A stretch of DNA of 32,331 bases from Bacteroidia bacterium (GTDB lineage Bacteria; Bacteroidota; Bacteroidia; Bacteroidales; Paludibacteraceae): positions 1 to 32,331 of the forward strand of contig SAAL01000038.1 of assembly GCA_009929445.1 (NCBI GenBank). The letters are read 5' to 3'. The translations under genes and the position numbers were made by a program. Shown in pieces: positions 1 through 6,263 of this stretch. Positions within the stretch are counted from its first letter, which is position 1, and the number at the start of each line of letters is the position of its first letter. Under the pieces are notes generated by a model that made no database searches, had not been told where the DNA came from, and was given only the letters and a program-made list of their open reading frames with translations.

Positions 1-34
1 TATGTTTGTGGAAAAACAAAAGTACTATATCGGA

Positions 35-66
35 GGGAAGTTATCTGCTAGATGGCTTCCCTTTTT
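35..66 (+). terminator. Rho-independent terminator of a gene left of the window
   Basis: A 12-pair stem (arms 35-46 and 50-61, including two G-U pairs) with a three-base loop is followed by five T residues at 62-66. The T run lies on the plus-strand side, so it should stop rightward transcription from a gene outside the window. The hairpin also covers the stop codon of the leftward glycogen synthase gene, so the two converging transcripts share it. Confidence 0.6.
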
Positions 67-1736
67 GATGCATTATTTCTTTGTCGGTCAGTAGTGATTC
101 TTTTATTTCTTTTTTCCAATGCCCTGGAATAGGCCTCGTAATAATATTGAATGAATTCGCTCCACAATGCTTTTTTGGATGTAATAAATGCTCTTTTTCT
201 TGCATCATCCATTTCCTTTTTATTCTGATTCAAAAAATCGTTCAAAATTTGAGCGATCGAGTCGGTTACTTCAGAGAAATTGTAATCAGAACGATGTACA
301 ACGACTGCACCGTGTTTATTCTCAAAATTATCTTTCATCCACTGTCCGAATCCGGAAAGATCGGTAGTGATGGTGGGAACTGAGAAGGCCACACTTTCGA
401 GCGGTGTGTATCCCCAGGGCTCGTAGTACGATGGAAACACGCTGATATCCATACCGATAAGCAGGTCCCAGTACGTCATATTGAAAATACCGTCGTTTCC
501 GCTCAGGTATGAAGGCACAAAAATAATTTTTACCTTTTCATTTTTCAGGTTGTAAAAGTGAAACCAACGCAAAGAGCTTATTACGCTATCGTGCTGATAA
601 TCATATAGATCGTGTGTGGTCTGTCTGTTCCAGTAGTCCATTTCGGCATCCGGATTGGACAATCTTGCAGCCAGATCGGGTCTGGGACCTTTGATATGTG
701 CCGGAACCATGATAAATGCAACAACTTCGCGATTGAAATGCGACATTTGTGATAATCTTTTCAGCGATTCGATGAATACATCGATGCCTTTGTTCTTAAA
801 CTCGTATCTGCCTGCAGTACTTACAAACAAGGTGTCCTTTTTCAGTTCATATCCGAAAAGACTTTCGGCTACCAGTTTCAATCTCGAACGGGCTTCGGCT
901 CTTTTCGATTTGTATTCATTTCCTGTAGGTACAATATCATCTTCAAAGCCGTTTGGAGTAATCACATCGGGTGTTTTTTCGAGTAGTTGGGTACATTCGA
1001 GCCCGGTAATTTTACTTACAGTGGTAAAACAGTCCACGCAATGAGCTGCTTTTTTTTCTGTAGAATGTTTGGAAATCATGTTGAGTTCAAATGCCATCTG
1101 ATCGCCGTTGTATTCACTCAGATAATCGTAAAGGGGTTTGTGGTTGCCGGCAATGGACCGGCCGATGGAAGTGGCATGAGTGGTGAAAATAGTGGCTATT
1201 TCGGGTACGGCTTCCTGAATGTGGAATGCTCCAAAGGTGGTCATCCATTCGTTGAAATGAGCAACAACATTATTTTGTTGAGTCAGTTCATGGAAACGGT
1301 AATAATTTTCGATCACAATGCCTGTGGCATATCCAAACATGGACGATTCGTCGTAATCGCCGTAAGCATGCAGCGAATCCACACCGTATTTCTCCCATAT
1401 ATGCCCGTAGATGGAATCCTTGCGGTAGAGCAGGGGAGTGAAGTCCACTAAAACCGTGACCGGATTTCCGTGTATTTTCCATCTTCCGATGCGGATATTC
1501 AGCCCTGTTTGCTGCGTGAAATGTTCTTTCCAGTCCTTCAGGAGCTCTTTATCGGGATCAAAATTGGGTGATTCGGAATTTTTCCATACGTCGGGCCCAA
1601 TGAAAATGAGTTTGTCGCCGTATTTATTGCATAGCGTGTTGGCTCGTGTGGAAAGTACCGTATATATACCCCCTACCATGTTGCAAACTTCCCAACTTGT
1701 TTCGAAAATATATTCAGGTGAGCGCTTGATTGTCAT
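48..1736 (-). CDS. Glycogen/starch synthase, GT3 family
   Basis: Transfers glucose from a nucleotide sugar onto a growing alpha-1,4-glucan in the cytoplasm. The 562-residue protein resembles the eukaryote-type GT3 glycogen synthases rather than the classical bacterial GlgA (GT5). Visible marks are an N-terminal EVCNMVGGIYTVL segment (about 16-28, the donor-binding glycine loop), VAHFNEW at 158-164, THATSIGR at 186-193, and the catalytic E-x7-E motif EPWGYTPLE at 439-447. The length is about that seen in Bacteroidota and shorter than the roughly 700 residues of animal enzymes. A -7 element TACCTTTG lies 28-35 bases upstream of the ATG. There is no glycogen operon around it; neighbours on both sides run in the opposite direction. 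Confidence 0.93.
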   Translation of the reverse strand: MTIKRSPEYIFETSWEVCNMVGGIYTVLSTRANTLCNKYGDKLIFIGPDVWKNSESPNFDPDKELLKDWKEHFTQQTGLNIRIGRWKIHGNPVTVLVDFTPLLYRKDSIYGHIWEKYGVDSLHAYGDYDESSMFGYATGIVIENYYRFHELTQQNNVVAHFNEWMTTFGAFHIQEAVPEIATIFTTHATSIGRSIAGNHKPLYDYLSEYNGDQMAFELNMISKHSTEKKAAHCVDCFTTVSKITGLECTQLLEKTPDVITPNGFEDDIVPTGNEYKSKRAEARSRLKLVAESLFGYELKKDTLFVSTAGRYEFKNKGIDVFIESLKRLSQMSHFNREVVAFIMVPAHIKGPRPDLAARLSNPDAEMDYWNRQTTHDLYDYQHDSVISSLRWFHFYNLKNEKVKIIFVPSYLSGNDGIFNMTYWDLLIGMDISVFPSYYEPWGYTPLESVAFSVPTITTDLSGFGQWMKDNFENKHGAVVVHRSDYNFSEVTDSIAQILNDFLNQNKKEMDDARKRAFITSKKALWSEFIQYYYEAYSRALEKRNKRITTDRQRNNASKREAI

Positions 1737-1763
1737 TCGTTTAATTTTTAAAAAAATCAGTTA

Positions 1764-1771
1764 CAAAGGTA
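1764..1771 (-). promoter_or_regulatory. Bacteroidota -7 element for the glycogen synthase gene
   Basis: Read on the minus strand this is TACCTTTG, a full match to TAnnTTTG, ending 28 bases before the ATG at 1736. No convincing TTTG is seen at the -33 distance. A second match (TATATTTG) lies at 1818-1825. Confidence 0.45.
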
Positions 1772-1893
1772 CTCATTTTTTGTCGGATATTTGGTAAACC
1801 GTCAAATCGAATTTGTTCAAATATATAAAATCTTTGTTAATTTTTTGTGTCGAATATAAATTTTTTGAATAAAGTGAGTTAATCGAGAAATTA

Positions 1894-1925
1894 TTGTGAA
1901 ACAAAGAACATTTTTTGTACTTTTG
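1894..1925 (+). promoter_or_regulatory. Bacteroidota promoter for the short secreted protein gene
   Basis: A -33 TTG at 1894-1896 and a -7 TACTTTTG at 1918-1925 are separated by 21 bases. The element sits about 50 bases before the start codon, which predicts a leader of roughly 40 bases. Confidence 0.6.
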
Positions 1926-1975
1926 CATTATATTTGTAGATAAAAATACAAAGTACAGCAATTAATTACATGCCT

Positions 1976-2314
1976 ATGAAGAAATTTACTCTTATATTAG
2001 CATTGATACTTTGTGCATTTACGGGTGTACATGCCCTGAAAGTGGTGAACGCTGCTCCTTCAATGAAAACTGAATCTGTCTATTTGCAAAGCAGTACATC
2101 GGTGGTTGACAATGATGATGCCCCCAAATTTACCCTCACAGGTAAAGTGTTGAGTGCAAGGAATCTTGAAAACGGCGCCCAGGTAGATATTTACAGTGTT
2201 TTGGGTGCCAGGGTTCATTCTTATGTTTACAAAGGAAATCCTGAAACTCTGAATTTGAGCAAAGGAATTTACATCGTTCGTTCAGGTAAATTTACACAGA
2301 AAATCATTCTGTAA
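1976..2314 (+). CDS. Short secreted protein consisting mainly of a T9SS-like sorting domain
   Basis: I do not recognise a named family for the whole protein. With the start at 1976 it has 112 residues; an ATG two codons earlier (1970) is equally possible. It begins with a clear signal peptide (MKKFTLILALILCAFTGVHA). A low-complexity stretch of about 35 residues follows. The last 65 residues have the shape of a Por-type C-terminal sorting domain: a beta strand ending VDIYSVLGARV, then LNLSKGIYIVRSGKFTQKIIL, with the typical L-x-x-GIY-x-V turn and a basic end. There is almost no room for a cargo domain. It is monocistronic, with its own promoter and a strong terminator right after it. It could be a small surface-attached protein, or a decayed remnant of a larger T9SS substrate; the intact promoter and terminator argue against decay. 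Confidence 0.75.
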   Translation: MKKFTLILALILCAFTGVHALKVVNAAPSMKTESVYLQSSTSVVDNDDAPKFTLTGKVLSARNLENGAQVDIYSVLGARVHSYVYKGNPETLNLSKGIYIVRSGKFTQKIIL

Positions 2315-2336
2315 TTTGCCAGAGAAAAATATCGGG

Positions 2337-2364
2337 AACCGACAGTATGCCTGTCGGTTTTTTT
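2337..2364 (+). terminator. Rho-independent terminator after the short secreted protein gene
   Basis: A perfect 9-pair stem (2337-2345 with 2351-2359), a five-base loop and a T run at 2358-2364. It lies 22 bases past the stop codon. Confidence 0.9.
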
Positions 2365-2389
2365 ATGCCAAACTTGTCATGAGCTATGT

Positions 2390-2437
2390 AAAAAAAACCT
2401 GAGAGTAGGAACCATCCGGTTGTTTCAGGTGTTTTTT
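2390..2437 (+). other. Second hairpin with T run in the phoH upstream region
   Basis: ACCTGA (2397-2402) pairs with TCAGGT (2425-2430). The stem may extend through an A run on the left and a T run at 2432-2437. An inner AACC/GGTT pair gives a second small helix. It lies 31 bases before the phoH start. No promoter match is visible between it and phoH, so it could be a second terminator or a leader structure read through into phoH. Confidence 0.4.
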
Positions 2438-2467
2438 ATGAAAAGTAAAAAAATATTTTTTTAGGAT

Positions 2468-3790
2468 ATGAAGAGCAAAAAGAACTTTGTAATAGACACC
2501 AACGTCATATTGCACGATTACAACTGTTTACACAATTTTGAAGAGAATGATATCTACATCCCGATTGTAGTGCTCGAGGAGTTGGACCATTTCAAAAAAG
2601 GGAATGAGCAAATTAACTTCAATGCACGCGAGTTCGTTCGCGAACTGGATCTGATAGCCAACGATAATTTATTTAAAAACGGAGCCGAACTGGGCGAAGG
2701 CAAAGGAAAACTATTTATCGTTGCGGGCAACGGTTATCCAGAAGCTATTTCAGCCGTTTTCCCGGAAAAAACGCCCGACCACCGCATTCTGGCCGACACG
2801 TATAACATAGGTAAACTGAAGAAAGCCTCCAAAACTATCCTTGTAAGTAAAGATATTAATCTGAGAATGAAAGCCTTGTCGCTTGGTATTCTGGCGGAAG
2901 ACTATATTAATGACAAGGTAACAGACCTAAATATTTTTGAAAAAAATCATGAAGTGTATGAAAATGTGGCACCCGAAATGATTGACCGCATGTATGCCGA
3001 AGGCGGGATTCCGCTGGATGAATTTGATTTCAAGTCGGATGTGGAGCCTCAGGAATGTTTTGTGCTGAAAAGTTCGAGATCAAGCGTTCTGGCAAGATAT
3101 CAACCTCAGACAGGCAGGGTGATCCGGATTGAGAAAACGCGCAGCTTCGGTATCGAGCCCCGCAACGCCGAGCAGGCTTTTGCCATGAATGTGCTTCTGG
3201 ACGATGAAGTGAAACTCGTAGCGCTGACCGGAAAATCGGGTACCGGAAAAACACTGGTGGCGCTGGCTGCTGCCCTGCAAAAAAATGAACATTACAAGCA
3301 AATTCTTCTGGCAAGACCCATTGTGGCCCTCTCAAACAAAGATCTTGGTTATCTCCCCGGCGACGAACAACACAAAATTGCACCATACATGCAGCCATTA
3401 TTCGATAATCTGAATGTAATCAAACACAACTTTTCGTATCAGGGAAAAGAGATGAAACTGCTCGATGAAATGCAGAAAAACGAACAGCTGGTGATTGAAG
3501 CGCTTGCCTATATCCGCGGAAGAAGCCTGAACGAAACATTTTTCATTGTGGACGAAGCGCAGAATCTTACCCCACATGAAGTGAAAACAATCATCACCCG
3601 CGCAGGTGAAGGCACCAAGGTGGTATTCACCGGCGATATTCAGCAGATTGACTCACCTTATCTCGATATGCATTCCAACGGACTCGTATACATGATTGAC
3701 CGCATGCGCGGACAGGATATTTTTGCCCACGTTAACCTGGTAAAAGGTGAAAGAAGCTATCTGTCAGAGCTGGCAAGTAATTTACTTTAA
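2468..3790 (+). CDS. phoH: PhoH-like protein: PIN nuclease domain plus PhoH ATPase
   Basis: A 440-residue cytoplasmic protein of the PIN-PhoH class (YlaK-like), proposed in the literature to act as an RNA helicase/ribonuclease. The N-terminal PIN domain spans about 5-145, with acidic residues in VIDTNVILHD (Asp10), LEELD, TPDHRILAD and VSKDINLRMKA. The ATPase half spans about 225-440: Walker A GKSGTGKT at 255-262, the LARP segment, Walker B FFIVDEAQN with Asp362-Glu363, and TGDIQQID. Length and domain order are normal. It starts the row phoH, small membrane protein, LysE exporter, with gaps of 16 and 46 bases, so co-transcription is likely. A hairpin with a T run precedes it and no clear -7 box is seen. 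Confidence 0.93.
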   Translation: MKSKKNFVIDTNVILHDYNCLHNFEENDIYIPIVVLEELDHFKKGNEQINFNAREFVRELDLIANDNLFKNGAELGEGKGKLFIVAGNGYPEAISAVFPEKTPDHRILADTYNIGKLKKASKTILVSKDINLRMKALSLGILAEDYINDKVTDLNIFEKNHEVYENVAPEMIDRMYAEGGIPLDEFDFKSDVEPQECFVLKSSRSSVLARYQPQTGRVIRIEKTRSFGIEPRNAEQAFAMNVLLDDEVKLVALTGKSGTGKTLVALAAALQKNEHYKQILLARPIVALSNKDLGYLPGDEQHKIAPYMQPLFDNLNVIKHNFSYQGKEMKLLDEMQKNEQLVIEALAYIRGRSLNETFFIVDEAQNLTPHEVKTIITRAGEGTKVVFTGDIQQIDSPYLDMHSNGLVYMIDRMRGQDIFAHVNLVKGERSYLSELASNLL

Positions 3791-3806
3791 TGAATCAACA
3801 TAAGAT

Positions 3807-4031
3807 ATGAAAAAACTCATTGCAGTGATATTGATACTACTCGGAATAGCCGCCACTACGCTGAGCATCAGAGAGTATGCGGGCAAGAAAAAAAACATCG
3901 AGCTGGCTGGATTTGAATTATCACTTACAAAAAGGGAGAGTAAGAAAATATTTTACCGAAATACCGGAATAGGATTGGTCATGCTCGTCGGAGGTGTTGC
4001 ATTGCTGAGAGGAAGAAAAAGAAGCAGATAA
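3807..4031 (+). CDS. Small two-helix membrane protein, unknown function
   Basis: A 74-residue protein. The first transmembrane helix is residues 4-20 (LIAVILILLGIAATTLS); a polar loop rich in Lys and Arg follows; the second helix is about 53-67 (GIGLVMLVGGVALL), ending in a basic RGRKRSR tail. By the positive-inside rule the C-terminus should be cytoplasmic. No enzymatic motif is present. It lies 16 bases after phoH and 46 bases before the LysE-family gene, which argues for a real gene in the same transcript. I cannot name a family with confidence; DUF3185-like small membrane proteins are a possibility. Confidence 0.75.
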   Translation: MKKLIAVILILLGIAATTLSIREYAGKKKNIELAGFELSLTKRESKKIFYRNTGIGLVMLVGGVALLRGRKRSR

Positions 4032-4077
4032 ATAATCAGAGAAAACATTCCAACAACCAATTGCAGCCAAAAATAAA

Positions 4078-4707
4078 ATGCTCGTTGATATTTTTATAAA
4101 AGGGATAATTATCGGATTAGCTACTTCAGTACCGCTGGGGCCCATCGGGATGCTGGCTATTCAGCGAACGCTGAACCGGGGACTCAAACACGGTCTGTTT
4201 ACCGGTTTGGGAGGAACGGTTTCTGATATTGTATATTCAGTAATCATTCTTTTTTTCTTAAGTTTTGTTATTGATACCATAGAAGTTCACCGGCATGCAA
4301 TTCAGATTATTGGCAGCGTGATCATCATTTTTTTCGGTTTGTGGATTTTCAGAAGCAATCCGATTGCTCAGCCGTTACCTCACGAAAAACCTGTAGAGCA
4401 CTCGCTGCTCAATGATTTTGTTTCGTCTTTTGGTCTCACCTTGTCTAATCCGCTCATTATCTTTGTGTTGATAGCATTGTTCTCTCACCTGAATTTTGTA
4501 ACGGCCGAAACTTCGGTTACCGGACAAGTGCTGGGCCTGACAGCAATTTTTACAGGTTCAATTTCGTGGTGGATAGTTCTTACGACCTTTGTCAACAGAT
4601 TCCGAACCCGTTTCAATATCCGCGGTTTGAAAATTATTAACCGGGTCACAGGTTCTGTAATTATGTCGCTTGGGCTTTTCAGCACGTTTACGTCTTTTTT
4701 GAAATAA
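4078..4707 (+). CDS. LysE-family exporter
   Basis: A 209-residue inner-membrane protein with six predicted hydrophobic segments. The N-terminal signature SVPLGPIGMLAIQRTLNRG (residues 17-35) is that of the LysE/RhtB amino-acid exporter superfamily. In related families this segment lies in the first helix and loop. A second conserved-looking segment is SFGLTLSNPLIIFVLIALF at about 122-140, matching the LysE 'NP' motif. The substrate cannot be told from sequence; amino acids or derivatives are usual for the family. It is the last gene of the phoH row and converges on the DUF4252 gene, with a hairpin directly at its stop. Confidence 0.88.
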   Translation: MLVDIFIKGIIIGLATSVPLGPIGMLAIQRTLNRGLKHGLFTGLGGTVSDIVYSVIILFFLSFVIDTIEVHRHAIQIIGSVIIIFFGLWIFRSNPIAQPLPHEKPVEHSLLNDFVSSFGLTLSNPLIIFVLIALFSHLNFVTAETSVTGQVLGLTAIFTGSISWWIVLTTFVNRFRTRFNIRGLKIINRVTGSVIMSLGLFSTFTSFLK

Positions 4708-4734
4708 AAAAAGACCAAACGGATCGTTTGGTCT
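4706..4734 (-). terminator. Terminator of the DUF4252 gene, overlapping the LysE gene end
   Basis: A perfect 10-pair stem (4712-4721 with 4725-4734) and a GAT loop. On the minus strand it is followed by a run of T (the A run at 4706-4712 on the plus strand), so it is a good terminator for leftward transcription. Its T run overlaps the stop codon of the rightward LysE gene. It may also slow rightward transcripts, but no T run follows on that side. Confidence 0.85.
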
Positions 4735-4763
4735 CGAATAAATGCTGTGTTGATTTATAGAAT

Positions 4764-5264
4764 TTAAATTTCTTCCTTGGCACGCTGCTCTTTTTCAAAA
4801 GTGGCTCTGTCGGCTTCTTCGTCGCTTGTTTTGCCTTTGAGCCACACAAAATTTATGGCTGTATTGCTCTTGGTAAGCAGAAGCATGTCAGCGTTGGCTC
4901 TTCGGTCAATCCGTTTATAAACATATATTCTTTTATCCTTCTCGCGTTTTACGAGCGATGTCTCAAAATCGCCTTTTTCAATCACGGCATCAATATCATT
5001 CATGAATTTATCAGTGAGTTCCTGATAGGCGGAGTCTTTCTGAAGTTTCAGCATTTTGAAACCGGTAATTTTTTCCATTTGACCTTCGGTCAGGATGCTG
5101 AAATCCGCAAAAATCTGAGCAAAACCAAGCATCCCTTTCCCTACTGAAGTGTACTCGATACGTTCGTCGTCCGAGTATTTCCTGAAAAGTTTTTCAAGTG
5201 ACTGAGCCTGACCTACCGACGTGAAAAACACCAGAATTGCCAAAATTGATAATGTCTTTCTCAT
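4764..5264 (-). CDS. DUF4252 domain secreted protein
   Basis: A 166-residue protein when started at the ATG at 5264; a frame-extending ATG at 5300 would place 12 residues before the signal peptide and is less likely. The signal peptide is MRKTLSILAILVFFTSVGQA with cleavage near Ala-Gln. The mature part begins SLEKLFRKYSDDERIEYTSVGKGM, the typical start of DUF4252 proteins of Bacteroidota, and ends in a charged tail. The function of the family is unknown. There is no lipobox Cys, so the product is probably periplasmic. It lies 70 bases downstream of the NlpC/P60 gene on the same strand and may share its transcript; a strong terminator follows. Confidence 0.85.
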   Translation of the reverse strand: MRKTLSILAILVFFTSVGQAQSLEKLFRKYSDDERIEYTSVGKGMLGFAQIFADFSILTEGQMEKITGFKMLKLQKDSAYQELTDKFMNDIDAVIEKGDFETSLVKREKDKRIYVYKRIDRRANADMLLLTKSNTAINFVWLKGKTSDEEADRATFEKEQRAKEEI

Positions 5265-5334
5265 AATTACATTTTTAAATAATTGTTTTGAAAAATTCAA
5301 CTGCTTAATTACATTATCAAAATTCGTTCCAAAA

Positions 5335-6108
5335 TCACAGTAATCTTTTGATTACTCTCAGGTGATGGCTGTACTCTCCATTCTGCGAAGAGATAATGCC
5401 TTGTGAATCAATTATTTCCTTTTTTACACATCCGGATGCATGGATAATCTGATGTGAATTTATGAGTATGCCTGTATGAATGATGCTTCCTTCGGAATTT
5501 GCGAAAAAAGCCAGATCGCCCGGTTGAACTTCCGAGAGAAAATCAACCACCGTACCGAGTTCTACCTGCTGCGAGGCATCACGTGGCAAATAAATGCCTG
5601 CCATCGAATATACCACCTGCGTGAGACCCGAGCAATCCATGCCGAACAGGCTTTTGCCGCCCCAGAGGTAAGGTGCATTGATATACTGATGCGCAAGTTC
5701 CACGATGAGCTGAGCATGACCGCTTTTGGTGTAAACCGGTTCTGTCTGCGCTATCTGGTAGATTTCTCCGAGCAGTTCGAACTGATCACGATCAATCCGG
5801 GGCAGCATACTACCGCCCGGTAGCGTTATTTTTTCCACACTCGACGTCTTAAAACATACCACAAGGGGAATTTTGGTAGCTATGAATCCGGATGTATCTG
5901 TCATTTCTCCGGTGAAATGTTTTGGAATTAAACTTTTTTTTCCAATCCAGCCCTCGTAGCCGTCGCTGAGATTTTTTACAAAATACCAGTTATCTGTTAT
6001 TTCCAGGATCTCAATTTGCTGCCCAAAAAGCAATTGAGAGACCATTTCATACTGATCTCCGGCTTCTTTGCGCATGGGTATCAGGGGCATTGTAATGATA
6101 GTGAACAT
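5335..6108 (-). CDS. NlpC/P60 (C40) cysteine peptidase with SH3 domains, dipeptidyl-peptidase VI type
   Basis: A 257-residue protein predicted to cleave gamma-D-glutamyl-diamino acid bonds in cell-wall peptides. The N-terminal half (about 1-115) has bacterial SH3-like features (QQIEILEITDNWYFVKNLSDGYEGWI). The C-terminal half is the NlpC/P60 domain, with catalytic Cys159 in GMDCSG, His211 in IIHTGI and a third polar residue, His223, in IIHASG. There is no signal peptide, so it should act in the cytoplasm on recycled muropeptides, like the YkfC/dipeptidyl-peptidase VI group. A possible -7 element TATTTTTG lies at 6145-6152. The DUF4252 gene follows on the same strand. Confidence 0.9.
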   Translation of the reverse strand: MFTIITMPLIPMRKEAGDQYEMVSQLLFGQQIEILEITDNWYFVKNLSDGYEGWIGKKSLIPKHFTGEMTDTSGFIATKIPLVVCFKTSSVEKITLPGGSMLPRIDRDQFELLGEIYQIAQTEPVYTKSGHAQLIVELAHQYINAPYLWGGKSLFGMDCSGLTQVVYSMAGIYLPRDASQQVELGTVVDFLSEVQPGDLAFFANSEGSIIHTGILINSHQIIHASGCVKKEIIDSQGIISSQNGEYSHHLRVIKRLL

Positions 6109-6144
6109 GTCAGGTTTTATTTGATTTACAAGGTGTATTTTTTA

Positions 6145-6152
6145 CAAAAATA
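6145..6152 (-). promoter_or_regulatory. Possible -7 element for the NlpC/P60 gene
   Basis: On the minus strand TATTTTTG, matching TAnnTTTG, 37 bases before the ATG at 6108. The region is AT-rich and no -33 TTTG is at the right distance, so chance is possible. Confidence 0.35.
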
Positions 6153-6194
6153 AATAAACTTAAAACAAATCGGTTATTATTCTTGTTTTTTTTA

Positions 6195-6202
6195 TAGTTT
6201 TG
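6195..6202 (+). promoter_or_regulatory. -7 element for pgpH
   Basis: TAGTTTTG, a full match to TAnnTTTG. Transcription would begin near 6210, so the GTG at 6204 cannot be the start and the ATG at 6264 is supported. Confidence 0.5.
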
Positions 6203-6263
6203 TGTGATTTATTCGGATGAAGTAAGTTATTACAACTTAATCATCCACGCCAACAACTCAAAG

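Noticed and set aside
655-1451. Plus-strand open frames inside the glycogen synthase gene
   Set aside because: They are shadows of the minus-strand gene, without recognisable domains or start signals. The same applies to the many short frames opposite cca, recQ, nhaA and the subtilase.
48-1736. Classical bacterial GlgA (GT5)
   Set aside because: The N-terminal glycine loop, the EPWGYTPLE motif and the overall pattern match GT3, not the KTGGL-type start of GT5.
6204-6263. GTG start for pgpH giving 20 extra residues
   Set aside because: It lies right after the -7 element at 6195-6202, before the expected transcription start.
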